The position numbers and the translations under genes were made by a program. The notes under the pieces are model-generated. The model was not told where the DNA came from and did not search any database. It saw only the letters and a program-made list of their open reading frames with translations. 64,000 nt of DNA from GAS368 sp965227745 (GTDB lineage: Bacteria > Verrucomicrobiota > Verrucomicrobiia > Opitutales > Opitutaceae): assembly GCA_965227745.1 (NCBI GenBank), contig OZ245769.1, forward strand, positions 930,001-994,000, read 5' to 3'. Positions 35,952 to 44,433 of this stretch are shown here, piece after piece (the stretch's first letter is position 1; every line of letters starts with the position of its first letter).

Positions 35952-36770
35952 TTACGAAAGCATCACCGGCGGATCTTCGGAGACGGGTGCCATCGCCATG
36001 AACTGCGGCCGCGCCAATACCTCGCGCCAATGCGCCTCCTCCATCTCGCGCCGCTTCACCGCGCGGTATTCCATCTCTCCGACGAAAAAGATAAACGAAA
36101 ACAATATCGCCGGCATCCAGAGCGGCTCGTCCGCGCCGCCGATCAAGGGCAGATCGTGCCACGGCGAGGTCAGCGCCGCCGCGATGGCGAGCAATGCGAT
36201 CACCTTCCCGATGCTCGCCGCCCAGAAAGTCGCGCGCACGTAGGGGAGTTTGGTCGCCAGAAGCGCGCGCACGAGCCGACCTCCATCCATTGGGAAGACG
36301 GGCATGAAGAGATTGAAGCAACCCATCACGAGATTGAGATAGCGCACACTCACGATCAGCGCCTCGAAAGAGTAGGGGTGCTCCAGCAGTTGCTCGGCAT
36401 TCGGCCCTTCGGGCACAAGGCACAGCAGGCCGAAAATCACAAAATTCACCGCCGGCCCGGCGAGAGTCATCAGCACCTCGCGGCTGGGCTTGCGCGGGAT
36501 TTCGTTAAACTCCGCCATGCCCCCAATCGGCGTCAGCAAAATCCGTGGCACTTCCACCCCGAATTTCATGCCCACAAACGAATGCCCCAGTTCGTGGAGC
36601 ACGACGCACCCAAAAAAAGCCAGCAGCGTCAGCGTGCCCCACAGCACGCCCATCCACCCGGCGTCGTACCAACTCACCACGCCGACCACCGCAAAGAGGA
36701 AGAACAGCGTGAAGTGCACTTCGAGGCGGATGCCGCGAATGCGGAAAAGGTGCATTGACCAGCCGAGCAT
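35952..36770 (-). CDS. M50 (site-2-type) membrane metalloprotease
   Basis: A 272-residue integral membrane protease with the zinc motif HELGH (H59, E60, H63 in VVLHELGHSFVGMKFGVEVP) and a second motif NLFMPVFPMDGGRLVRALLA carrying the third zinc ligand Asp. Five or six membrane segments are visible. It resembles the short M50B proteins (SREBP S2P-like) without PDZ or CBS domains. Such proteases cut membrane-bound regulators; the substrate is unknown. It is divergent from the NtrC-type gene (85 bp between starts) and 57 bp upstream of ffh. Confidence 0.9.
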   Translation of the reverse strand: MLGWSMHLFRIRGIRLEVHFTLFFLFAVVGVVSWYDAGWMGVLWGTLTLLAFFGCVVLHELGHSFVGMKFGVEVPRILLTPIGGMAEFNEIPRKPSREVLMTLAGPAVNFVIFGLLCLVPEGPNAEQLLEHPYSFEALIVSVRYLNLVMGCFNLFMPVFPMDGGRLVRALLATKLPYVRATFWAASIGKVIALLAIAAALTSPWHDLPLIGGADEPLWMPAILFSFIFFVGEMEYRAVKRREMEEAHWREVLARPQFMAMAPVSEDPPVMLS

Positions 36771-36855
36771 GGCGTTTAACTAGAAGCGCCCTGGCGAAAA
36801 TAGCCAGCGCTCTTGCCACGACCCGTGAGAGTGTGTGCAGTTCCACCCTAACTAC

Positions 36856-38388
36856 ATGCCCGACATCGCCGCCAAACCGCCGACCATCCTCGTCATCGAT
36901 GACGACGCGGAAATCCGCTACTCGCTCACCCGCGTGTTGTCCTCGCGCAAATATAACGTGATCGAGGCCGCCAGCGGCGAAGCCGGCGTTGCCATGGTTA
37001 AAAAAGGCCCCGCGCCCGACCTCGTGTTTCTCGACGTCCGCATGGGCGCGATGGGCGGCATCGAGGCCCTCCAGCACATTCGCTCCGCCAACCCGAAGCA
37101 GCTCGTCGTCCTCATGACGGCGTTCGGCACCGCGCAGACCGCCATCGAGGCGATGAAGTACGGCGCCTTCGATTACGTGATGAAGCCCTTCGATCCCGCG
37201 AAGGTTCTCACGCTCGCCGAAAACGCCCTCAAGGCCCATGCCGACATGCGCGCCGTCGGCGACTACAAGCCCACCATCAACGCCGACGACTACCGCGAGG
37301 GCATCGTGGGCAGCTCACCGGTGATGCAGGATGTGTTCAAGGTCATCGGCCAGGTCACCGCCAGCGATGTCACTGTGATGATCACCGGCGAAAGCGGCAC
37401 GGGCAAGGAGCTCGTCGCGCGCTCTATCTGGAAACACAGCCACCGCGCCTCGAAGCCCTTCATCGCCGTCAACTGCGCCGCCATCCCCGATAACTTGATC
37501 GAGAGCGAACTCTTCGGCCACGAAAAGGGCTCCTTCACCGGCGCGACCGTGCAGCGCCTCGGCAAATTCGAGCTCTGCGACGGCGGCACGATCTTCCTCG
37601 ACGAGATCGGCGACATGGCCCTCGCCACGCAGACGAAGATTCTCCGCGTCCTCCAGCAGGGCGAGATCCAGCGCGTGGGCGGCACCGAGACCATCAAGGT
37701 CGACGTGCGCATCATCGCCGCGACCAACAAGGACCTTGAGGAAATGGTGAAGGCGAAGACCTTCCGCGAAGACCTTTATTACCGTCTAAATGTCGTGCGC
37801 ATCCGCATGCCCCCGCTCCGCGAGCGTGTAGACGACGTGCCGCAGATCGTGGATTTCTGCCTGCAAAACCTCGTCAAGCAGCGCAAGTCGCGCGTCTCCA
37901 AAGTCTCCCCCGAAGCCATGGCCGTGCTCACGCGCCACAAGTGGCCGGGCAATGTCCGCGAACTCGAAAACGTCATCTATCGCAGCGCCGTCATCGCCCA
38001 GGGCGACGCCATTCTCGTTAAGGATTTACCTTCCGAGATTCGCGGTGCCGCCGGCATCGATCCCGCGATTCCGGCCAGCGTCGCGCCCACCGGCAGCGAG
38101 GCTCCACTCGAAACCCTCAAGGTCGGCGCGCCCGAAATCCCGTCGCCCGACAAAGTCGTCGCCGCGACCGTCGCCACCACGATCTCCACCGCCGAGGGTC
38201 ATATGACCCTTGAGCGCGCCTTGGACTTCGTCTTTGGCGAACTCGCCAAGGAAGAAGCCGAAATGCTCCCGCACCTCGAACGCGAGATGATCAACCGCGC
38301 GATCAAGGCCTCCGACGGCGACGTCTCCGCCGCCGCCCGCCAACTCGGCCTCACCAAGGCCACCTTGCAAAAGCGCCTGAAGGAATAA
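36856..38388 (+). CDS. sigma-54-dependent response regulator, NtrC type
   Basis: A 510-residue activator. The receiver domain (TILVIDDDAEIRYSLTRVL, phospho-acceptor D60 in LVFLDVRMG) is followed by an AAA+ domain with Walker A GESGTGKE (about 178-185), the sigma-54-contact loop as GSFTGA (usual form GAFTGA), Walker B GGTIFLDEIGDM and the GNVRELENV sensor. A C-terminal Fis-type helix-turn-helix follows (GDVSAAARQLGLTKATLQKR). A 100-residue Ala/Pro-rich linker before it is longer than usual. No cognate kinase is adjacent, so the partner is an orphan elsewhere. The earlier GTG at 36835 is also in frame. Confidence 0.94.
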   Translation: MPDIAAKPPTILVIDDDAEIRYSLTRVLSSRKYNVIEAASGEAGVAMVKKGPAPDLVFLDVRMGAMGGIEALQHIRSANPKQLVVLMTAFGTAQTAIEAMKYGAFDYVMKPFDPAKVLTLAENALKAHADMRAVGDYKPTINADDYREGIVGSSPVMQDVFKVIGQVTASDVTVMITGESGTGKELVARSIWKHSHRASKPFIAVNCAAIPDNLIESELFGHEKGSFTGATVQRLGKFELCDGGTIFLDEIGDMALATQTKILRVLQQGEIQRVGGTETIKVDVRIIAATNKDLEEMVKAKTFREDLYYRLNVVRIRMPPLRERVDDVPQIVDFCLQNLVKQRKSRVSKVSPEAMAVLTRHKWPGNVRELENVIYRSAVIAQGDAILVKDLPSEIRGAAGIDPAIPASVAPTGSEAPLETLKVGAPEIPSPDKVVAATVATTISTAEGHMTLERALDFVFGELAKEEAEMLPHLEREMINRAIKASDGDVSAAARQLGLTKATLQKRLKE

Positions 38389-38775
38389 GCGGGCAGGGGA
38401 TTACCCCGCCCGTAGCGGCAAGCACCAGCGAGCCGATTTCCGTCTTTCCGGACTTCGTCGGTCCGGTAGGCGCGAGCGCCAGCGAGTGGTCAGGATTTAC
38501 GCTTACCCCTCGCGCGCTCTCGCGGCTACGGCTTCACCTAAAACATCCTAATCGCCGCTAACCTTTCCTGACGAACGTCCGCGCCTTGCCGATCAGGCAA
38601 GGCCCGCAAGGTTGAGTCCTTGCCCCTCCCCAAAAAGATCAGCGCAGATCAGCGTTCCTTTTATAGAGTTCCTTTTCATTCACCGGTCGCCCGCTCAATT
38701 CCGCATTGCCCGACGTCGCTCCGCCGCCCTGAATCGAAATTCCGTCCCGTTCGTCTTGCTGTTGTCACACCCCTT
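38389..38775. other. intergenic region with a hairpin
   Basis: No gene is recognised in these 387 bp. A bulged stem GGGC-a-GGGG / CCCC-GCCC at 38391-38411 directly follows the NtrC gene and may stop transcription, though no T-run follows. Further along are short direct repeats of the type GCGAGCGCCAGCGAG. The ThuA gene promoter should lie in the last 150 bp; a longer frame from 38620 to the ThuA start has no domain. Confidence 0.4.
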
Positions 38776-39774
38776 ATGAAATCCCCGTTTCGTCTGCTTT
38801 TGGCCGCCGCGGCTGTCGCGCTGGCTTTTGTGTCCGCCGTCCCCACGGCCCGCGCTGCCGACCTCCCGGCTAAGAAGAAAATCCTGTTCTTCTCCAAGTC
38901 CTCGGGCTTCGAGCACGACGCCATCAAACTCAACCTCAAGGGCAAGGAGGGCTACGGTTTCCCCGTGCTCCGCGCTCTCGGCGAGCAAAACAACATCGAG
39001 TTCACCTTCTCGAAAGACGGCAGCCTCTTCACGCCCGAGTACCTCGCGCAGTTCGACGCGTACTTTTTCTACACCACGGGTGATCTGACCACCGAGCGCA
39101 GCGATCCGCGCGGCGACGGTCTCCCACCGATGACACCCGCCGGCAAAGCCGCGCTCCTCGCCGCCGTCGCCTCGGGCAAGGGCTTCCTCGGTACGCACAG
39201 CGCGACCGATTCCTTTCACTCCTTTGGCCGCAATCTCCACGTCCCCGAGCGCTTCGATAACGACGGCGACAAGGCCGACCCCTACATCAAGATGATCGGC
39301 GGCGAGTTCATCCGCCACGGTGCGCAGCAGACCTCGCGCCTCATCGTGGCCGACGCCAAGTTCCCCGGCATCTCCGTCATGCCCGCCAACTGGGCGCCGA
39401 TGGAAGAGTGGTACTCGCTCAAAAATTTTGCGCCCGACATGCACGTCATCCTCGTGCAAGACACCGCCGGCATGAACGGCGCGGAGTACGTGCGTCCACC
39501 GTATCCCTCGACGTGGATCCGCATGCACGGTAAGGGCCGCGTGTTCTACACCAATCTCGGCCACCGCGAGGATATCTGGAATCACCCCGCGTTTCAGGCG
39601 CTCCTCACGGGCGCGCTCAACTGGTCCCTCGGCCGCATCGACACCGATGTGACGCCCAATCTCGCCAAGGCCGCCCCCGGCGCCACGACGAATCCAAAGT
39701 ACGCTCCGCCGCCCGCTCCCGCCACCAAGAAGGACGCACCCAAGAAAGACGCCCCGAAGAAGGACGCCAACTAA
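38776..39774 (+). CDS. exported ThuA-domain protein (first copy)
   Basis: A 332-residue protein with a signal peptide (MKSPFRLLLAAAAVALAFVS, cleavage after ARAAD) and a ThuA (class-I glutamine-amidotransferase-like) domain: KKKILFFSKSSGFEHDAIKL, DAYFFYTTGDLTTER, KGFLGTHSATDSFHSFGRN, GGEFIRHGA, GRVFYTNLGHREDIWNHPAF. The C-terminus is a Lys/Ala/Pro/Asp-rich tail (KKDAPKKDAPKKDAN). ThuA-domain proteins are linked to sugar metabolism (trehalose/disaccharide oxidation in rhizobia), often as periplasmic enzymes. I chose the ATG at 38776 because it starts the signal peptide. Confidence 0.87.
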   Translation: MKSPFRLLLAAAAVALAFVSAVPTARAADLPAKKKILFFSKSSGFEHDAIKLNLKGKEGYGFPVLRALGEQNNIEFTFSKDGSLFTPEYLAQFDAYFFYTTGDLTTERSDPRGDGLPPMTPAGKAALLAAVASGKGFLGTHSATDSFHSFGRNLHVPERFDNDGDKADPYIKMIGGEFIRHGAQQTSRLIVADAKFPGISVMPANWAPMEEWYSLKNFAPDMHVILVQDTAGMNGAEYVRPPYPSTWIRMHGKGRVFYTNLGHREDIWNHPAFQALLTGALNWSLGRIDTDVTPNLAKAAPGATTNPKYAPPPAPATKKDAPKKDAPKKDAN

Positions 39775-39794
39775 TCCGCCGTCAGAGTCGAGCT

Positions 39795-39858
39795 GTGGGA
39801 GGGGCTTTATGCCCCGACTCAGCGGCTGAGCTCGCCCCTGGGCGCGCCACCCTCCCGC
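39795..39858. repeat. REP-like imperfect palindrome
   Basis: Between the two ThuA genes, GTGGGAGGG (39795-39803) pairs with CCCTCCCGC (39850-39858) at 8 of 9 positions. Three small hairpins lie inside: GGGGC-tttat-GCCCC (39801-39815), CTCAGC-g-GCTGAG (39818-39830) and CGCCC-ct-GGGCG (39833-39844). The GTGGGAG start plus GC hairpin plus CGA end resembles REP elements known from Pseudomonas. Confidence 0.55.
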
Positions 39859-39910
39859 TAGTTCTCTGTCATCGTTCTCGGCTCTATCTCCCTCGTTACC
39901 AGTTCACCCC

Positions 39911-40723
39911 ATGCGCAAATTCCTCCCCCTCCTGCTCCTCGCCCTCGGCCTGATCGCGTCGCCGCTCATCGCCGCTGATACGACCGCTCCCGCCACCGCC
40001 TCGACCACAAAACCGCTCAAGGTCCTCCTCGTCACCGGCGGTGGCTTTCACGACTTCAACGCCCAGCGCAAAACCCTCACCGAGGGCCTGAAGATGCGCG
40101 CCAATCTCGACATCACCGTCGTGCAGGAAGGCGAGACCCGCGAGCACCGCATGAGCATCTACGAGAAGGCCGATTGGGCCAAGGGTTTCGACGTCGTCGT
40201 GCACAACGAATGCTTCGGCATGGTCGCCGACAAAGAGTTTACCGAGCGCGTCGCCGCCCCGCATAAGGACGGCGTTCCCGCCGTGATCCTCCACGCCACG
40301 GTCCACAGCTATCGCAACGCCCCTACCGACGAGTGGCGTCAGGTCATGGGCCAGAAATCCATGAGCCACGAGACGAAGCGCGACCTCGTCGTGAAGTCCC
40401 TCGGCACTGACCACCCGATCATGAAGGGCTTCCCGGCCGAGTGGCCCGATGCGCAGGACGAACTCTATAAGATCGAAAAGGTCTGGCCCGGCGTCACCCC
40501 GCTCGCCAAGGCCTACGGCCAAGAAACCAAAACCGACCACACCGTGATCTGGACCAACACCTACGGCAAAGGTCGCGTCTTCGCCACCACCCTCGGCCAC
40601 ACCGATGAGACGATGAAGACCCCCGTCTACCTCGACCTCGTCACCCGCGGCCTCCTCTGGTCCTGCGGCAAGCTCACCGACGACGGCAAGCCGATGCCGG
40701 GCTACGGGCCAGGCGGGAAGTAA
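39911..40723 (+). CDS. exported ThuA-domain protein (second copy)
   Basis: A 270-residue protein with a signal peptide (MRKFLPLLLLALGLIASPLI, cleaved after AAD) and a ThuA-like domain: LKVLLVTGGGFHDFNAQRKT, DVVVHNECFGMVADKEF, VPAVILHATVHSYRN, KTDHTVIWTNTYGKGRVFAT, TLGHTDETMKTPVYLDLVTR, ending in GLLWSCGKL. It is clearly distinct from the first copy (about 60 residues shorter, without the Lys-rich tail). It probably acts on a carbohydrate or sugar derivative in the periplasm, as do other members, but the reaction is not settled. The next gene, encoding an esterase/SMP-30 protein, is 180 bp away. Confidence 0.86.
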   Translation: MRKFLPLLLLALGLIASPLIAADTTAPATASTTKPLKVLLVTGGGFHDFNAQRKTLTEGLKMRANLDITVVQEGETREHRMSIYEKADWAKGFDVVVHNECFGMVADKEFTERVAAPHKDGVPAVILHATVHSYRNAPTDEWRQVMGQKSMSHETKRDLVVKSLGTDHPIMKGFPAEWPDAQDELYKIEKVWPGVTPLAKAYGQETKTDHTVIWTNTYGKGRVFATTLGHTDETMKTPVYLDLVTRGLLWSCGKLTDDGKPMPGYGPGGK

Positions 40724-40777
40724 TAATATCAAGCCCTCTGCTGCGCCCGATGTCTCGCAACACCGGCGCAGCGAAAT

Positions 40778-40857
40778 CTTTCTCTTTCTTCTTTCTCTTA
40801 ATCTTTCTCTGGGCTTCAGCCTCGACCCCTGACGAAAGATAAAGAGGAAAGAGAAAG
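40778..40857. repeat. pyrimidine/purine inverted repeat
   Basis: CTTTCTCTTTC at 40778-40788 and its exact complement GAAAGAGAAAG at 40847-40857 bracket shorter matched blocks (ATCTTTC 40801-40807 with GAAAGAT 40834-40840). The transcript would form a long stem between the ThuA and esterase genes, possibly limiting read-through; no GC-rich core or T-run supports a classic terminator. Confidence 0.45.
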
Positions 40858-40902
40858 AGCCGGCGAACCCGCGCTCGATTTTTCGGCGAGCCGTGGGTAG
40901 AA

Positions 40903-42717
40903 ATGGCGAATCCCCGCTTCCCCATGGCTCCACGCTTCTGCTCTTCGCTTCGCTCTGCTCTCATCGCGACCGCTTTCACCTGCGCCGCCTCGCTCACTTC
41001 GCCCGCGCTCCGCGCCGCCGACGACTACGTCCCGGGCCCCGACTCCAAAGTCCAGCCGGGCGTGCCCAAGGGCGAGCTAATCAAATTCGAGTTCACGGGC
41101 TCCAAGATTTTCCCGGGCACCTCGCGCGAAGTCACCGTGTATGTGCCAAAGCAGTACGACGGCACGAAGCCCGCGTGCGTCTACGTTAATCAAGACGGCG
41201 TGCAGTGGAGCGCGCCCACCGTCTTCGACAATCTGATCGCGAAGGGCGAGCTCCCCGTGATCATCGGCGTCTTCGTGCGCCCCGGAGTGGTCAAGGCCCG
41301 CGACGCCGCCACGCAGCTCGACCGCTTCAATCGCAGCTACGAGTATGACGGCCTCGGCGACGCCTACGCGCGCTTCATTCTCGACGAGGTGCTGCCCTTC
41401 GTGGAACTCAAGAAGACTTCCGACGGCCGCGCCATCAGGCTCTCGAAGTCCGGCAATGATCGCGCCATCGGCGGCTCGAGCAGCGGCGCGATCGCAGCCT
41501 TTACCGCCGCGTGGGAGCGTCCCGAGGCCTTTAGCCGCGTCTTCAGCGCCATCGGCACCTATGTCGGCCTGCGCGGCGGCGACCGCTACCCGACGCTCAT
41601 CCGCAAATCCGAGCCGCGTCCGCTGCGGGTGTTTCTCCAAGACGGCGAGCACGACAACAACAGCAACGGCGGCGATTGGTGGATGGCCAATCAGACGATG
41701 GAGCGCGCGCTCACCTTTGCCGGCTACGAGGTCAACCACGCCTGGGGCGACGGCATGCACAGCGGCAAGCACGGCACGATGCTCTTTCCCGATGCCATGC
41801 GCTGGCTCTGGAAAGACTGGCCGCAGCCCGTGAAGTCCGCCGCGCCGACGAAGAACACCATGCTCTCCGCGCTCCTCATCCCCGGCGAGGAGTGGCAACT
41901 GGTGGGCGAGGCCTATCGCTTTACCGAGGGCCCGGCGGTCAATGCCAAGGGCGAAGTTTTCTTCTCCGATCTCACCGCCGGCAAATCGTACAAGGTCGCG
42001 CTCGACGGCAAGGTGAGCGAATTCATCGCCGACACGAAGAAGGGCAACGGCCAGCACTTCGGCCCCGATGGCCGACTCTACGTCGTCGCGACCGGCGAGC
42101 AGAAGATCGTCGCCTATGAGGCCGACGGCAAAGTCACCACCGTCGCCGATGGCATCGCGGGCAACGACCTCGTCGTTGCAAATAACGGCAACGTCTACGC
42201 CACGCACCCGCTCGCCAATGCCGAGGCGCGCACCAGCAAGCTCTGGCTCATCCGCCCCGGCCAGCCGAAGCAGGAGGTCGACACCGGCGGCGTGCGCTTC
42301 GCCAATGGCGTCACGCTCTCGCCCGATCAATCGCTGCTCTACGTCACCGACTATTATTCCCACTGGGTCTACAGCTACCAGATCCAGGCCGACGGCACCC
42401 TGGCCAACAAGCAGCGCTACATCTGGCTGCACGAGCCCGACACCGACGACCAGAGCAGCGCCGACGGCGTCCGCTGCGATACCGAGGGCCGCGTCTACGT
42501 CGCCACCCGCCTCGGCATCCAAATCAGCGACCAAGCGGGCAAGGTAAACGCCATCCTGCAAACGCCCAACCGCCGCGTGTCCAATATCATCTTCGGCGGC
42601 GAAAACTTCGACACCCTCTACGCCACGGCCAACGACAAGGTCTACAAGCGCAAACTCAAGGCCCAAGGCGCCAATGGCTGGGCCCCGCCAATCAAGCCGG
42701 CTCCGCCGAAGTTGTGA
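40903..42717 (+). CDS. exported fusion: esterase-D-like domain + SMP-30/gluconolactonase domain
   Basis: A 604-residue two-domain protein. A signal peptide (to about residue 38) precedes an alpha/beta-hydrolase/Esterase_D domain (about 60-310: REVTVYVPKQYDGTKPACVY, then ERPEAF after the nucleophile GGSSSGAIAAF near residue 190-200, and HDNNSNGGDWW, DGMHSGKHG). The second half (about 330-590) is a six-bladed SMP-30/gluconolaconase-type beta-propeller (AYRFTEGPAVNAKGEVFFSD, ANGVTLSPDQSLLYVTDYYS, DGVRCDTEGRVYVATRLGIQ). The fused pair probably cleaves esters and lactones of sugars in the periplasm, fitting the ThuA neighbours. Fusions of this kind occur in planctomycete/verrucomicrobial genomes. 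Confidence 0.86.
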   Translation: MANPRFPMAPRFCSSLRSALIATAFTCAASLTSPALRAADDYVPGPDSKVQPGVPKGELIKFEFTGSKIFPGTSREVTVYVPKQYDGTKPACVYVNQDGVQWSAPTVFDNLIAKGELPVIIGVFVRPGVVKARDAATQLDRFNRSYEYDGLGDAYARFILDEVLPFVELKKTSDGRAIRLSKSGNDRAIGGSSSGAIAAFTAAWERPEAFSRVFSAIGTYVGLRGGDRYPTLIRKSEPRPLRVFLQDGEHDNNSNGGDWWMANQTMERALTFAGYEVNHAWGDGMHSGKHGTMLFPDAMRWLWKDWPQPVKSAAPTKNTMLSALLIPGEEWQLVGEAYRFTEGPAVNAKGEVFFSDLTAGKSYKVALDGKVSEFIADTKKGNGQHFGPDGRLYVVATGEQKIVAYEADGKVTTVADGIAGNDLVVANNGNVYATHPLANAEARTSKLWLIRPGQPKQEVDTGGVRFANGVTLSPDQSLLYVTDYYSHWVYSYQIQADGTLANKQRYIWLHEPDTDDQSSADGVRCDTEGRVYVATRLGIQISDQAGKVNAILQTPNRRVSNIIFGGENFDTLYATANDKVYKRKLKAQGANGWAPPIKPAPPKL

Positions 42718-43153
42718 TCACAGGTACACGCTGGCGCCCACTGACGACACCTCGAAGCTGCGATTCTCAGCGGGCGAACTGCACTTTGTAGTTAGTTTTC
42801 GGATACATAAAATTCACCGACGCTGCATCGCCGTGCAACTTGCGTCAGTGGCACAGCCGTGCGAAGTCCCGCGTAGCGGGTTTTAGTTGACGCACCGAAG
42901 GGTAGGGTACCGCCAGAAAACGGTTCCCGCCTCAATTTTTCGGCCCGGACGGAACTTATGCCGCCTCAAGCGCAGCATGTTCCCGCGCTTTGCAACAAAG
43001 GCCCTTTTGTCACCGCATTTTGCAACGGAAACGATGGCTTGTGGGAGCGTCGATTTTGAGCGTTCCGTGCTAGGCGATTTTATAAGAAGCTTTCAACGAG
43101 TTGTTTGCGACTCGTTGGCCCGCGCTGGCACGCATTGAGGTATAGGAGTTGGC
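42718..43153. other. intergenic region before the ECF sigma gene
   Basis: No gene is recognised in these 436 bp. Between 42897 and 42940 is GGTAGGGTACCG and a partial complement CGGTTCCCGCC, a weak hairpin. A part of the GTGGGAGC type at 43041-43049 resembles the first arm of the REP-like element at 39795. Two TTTGCAAC direct repeats (about 42985-43025) flank a short stretch. Confidence 0.4.
43056..43084 (+). promoter_or_regulatory. candidate sigma-70-like promoter
   Basis: TTGAGC (43056-43061), a 17-base spacer, then TTTATA (43079-43084) lies 70 bp before the ECF sigma gene. It fits -35/-10 spacing. A GGAG within GGTATAGGAGTTGGC just before the ATG at 43154 is a good ribosome-binding site. 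Confidence 0.45.
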
Positions 43154-43984
43154 ATGGACATCAACAACAGCCTTCCAACCCAAGACACCGTGAACTCTGA
43201 CACCGTTATTCCATTCCCCACTTCCGATTCCGCTACCTCGACCGCCACCACGACCACCAGCACTCCGGCTCGTAAAGCCAAGTCCCCTGAGCGCGCTGCG
43301 CGCAGTGCGGCCTCGGCCAATGAAGCCAAGTATGACGCCGAGCTGGTCCGCCGCTTCAATAGCGGTGACGAAAAGGCCTTCGTCGAAATCATGGAGCGCC
43401 ACCGCGAGAAGATCTTCACCATCACCCGCTCGCTCCTGCACAATCACGCCGACGCGGAAGAGATCACCCAGGACACCTTCATCCGCGCCCACCGCGGTCT
43501 CGCCCGCTTCCTTGGCGAGTCCTCGCTCTCCACTTGGCTGCACCGCATCGCGGTCAATCTCGCCCGCAATCGCTACTGGTACTTCTTCCGTCGTCGTCGT
43601 TACGACACACTCTCCCTCGATTGCCCGTTGAGCGACGACTCTTCCGCCACCTTTACGGAGCTCGTCGCCACGGAACAGCCCGACCCGGCGCGGTCCGCCG
43701 TGGCCGATGAGTTCTCGTCCCTCATCCAGGAGTGCATGGATAAGCTCCCCGCCCCGCACCGCGAGGTCCTCATGCTGCGTAATGTGCAGCACCGTTCTTA
43801 CGATGAGATCGCCCAATCTCTCGGCATCACGGTCGGTACGGTTAAGAGCCGCATCGCCCGTGCTCGTGAAAATATCCGTGCCACGCTCGCCGAGCTCTGC
43901 CCGGAATTCGGTCCCGAGGCCGATCTTTCCGAGTGGTTCGAGGCCAATCGTTCCGCCGGCGGCGTCGCCCTCGCGGCGGCCTAA
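43154..43984 (+). CDS. RpoE-like ECF sigma factor with Ser/Thr-rich N-terminal extension
   Basis: A 276-residue sigma factor. About 60 residues at the N-terminus are rich in Ser, Thr and Ala (TSDSATSTATTTTSTPARKA) and belong to no domain. Region 2 (LVRRFNSGDEKAFVEIMERH, ADAEEITQDTFIRAHRGLAR) and region 4 (LPAPHREVLMLRNVQHRSYD, EIAQSLGITVGTVKSRIARA) are clear. No anti-sigma gene lies beside it; the next gene encodes a BON lipoprotein 53 bp downstream. It may control envelope stress genes including that lipoprotein (inference). Confidence 0.93.
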   Translation: MDINNSLPTQDTVNSDTVIPFPTSDSATSTATTTTSTPARKAKSPERAARSAASANEAKYDAELVRRFNSGDEKAFVEIMERHREKIFTITRSLLHNHADAEEITQDTFIRAHRGLARFLGESSLSTWLHRIAVNLARNRYWYFFRRRRYDTLSLDCPLSDDSSATFTELVATEQPDPARSAVADEFSSLIQECMDKLPAPHREVLMLRNVQHRSYDEIAQSLGITVGTVKSRIARARENIRATLAELCPEFGPEADLSEWFEANRSAGGVALAAA

Positions 43985-44037
43985 TCGCCCTCTGTCTTTC
44001 CTGCTGCAAACACCAAACCCACCAACCTATCATACTA

Positions 44038-44354
44038 TGAAATCCATCATCAAAGTTCTGTCTCTCTCCGCCCTCCTCGTCGGCGTCAATGTCGCCTTCA
44101 CCGGCTGCGCCACCACGGCCACCCGCGAAAGCACCGGTGAATACGTCGATGACTCCGCCATCACCACCAAGGTCAAGGCCGCGTTCGTCAAGGATGAGGT
44201 CGTCAAGGCCCGCCAAGTGTCCGTCGAAACCTACAAGGGCACTGTGCAACTCAGCGGCTTTGTCGCCACGCCTGAGGAAAAGGCCCGCGCCGAGCGCCTC
44301 GCCGCCGGCGTCGCTGGCGTCCGCAGCGTTTCGAATCGCATCGAGATTAAGTAA
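44038..44354 (+). CDS. BON-domain lipoprotein (OsmY-like)
   Basis: A 105-residue lipoprotein: signal peptide MKSIIKVLSLSALLVGVNVA with lipobox FTGC (C24), then one BON domain (DDSAITTKVKAAFVKDEVVK, VETYKGTVQLSGFVATPEEK, then AERLAAGVAGVRSVSNRIEI). BON domains bind phospholipid and occur in osmotic/envelope-stress proteins such as OsmY. The gene lies in a longer open frame beginning inside the sigma gene, but only the part from the ATG at 44038 has a signal peptide. It is likely cotranscribed with the sigma gene and is followed by a strong terminator. Confidence 0.88.
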
Positions 44355-44407
44355 CGGAGCCGCGATCTATTAGCGCCTGTTCTACCTCGCGAATTTTCCG
44401 AACAAAA

Positions 44408-44433
44408 GTTCCGCCGCCTGACCGCGGCGGAAC
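44408..44433. terminator. bidirectional intrinsic terminator
   Basis: GTTCCGCCGC (44408-44417), a 6-base loop, and GCGGCGGAAC (44424-44433) form a perfect 10-bp stem, flanked by AAAA on the left and CTTTT on the right, so it can end transcription in both directions. It ends the sigma/BON transcript. Confidence 0.85.

Noticed and set aside
41077..42666. 529-codon minus-strand frame opposite the esterase/SMP-30 gene
   Set aside because: It is antisense to a clear two-domain protein and has low-complexity Val/Gly/Ala composition without domains.
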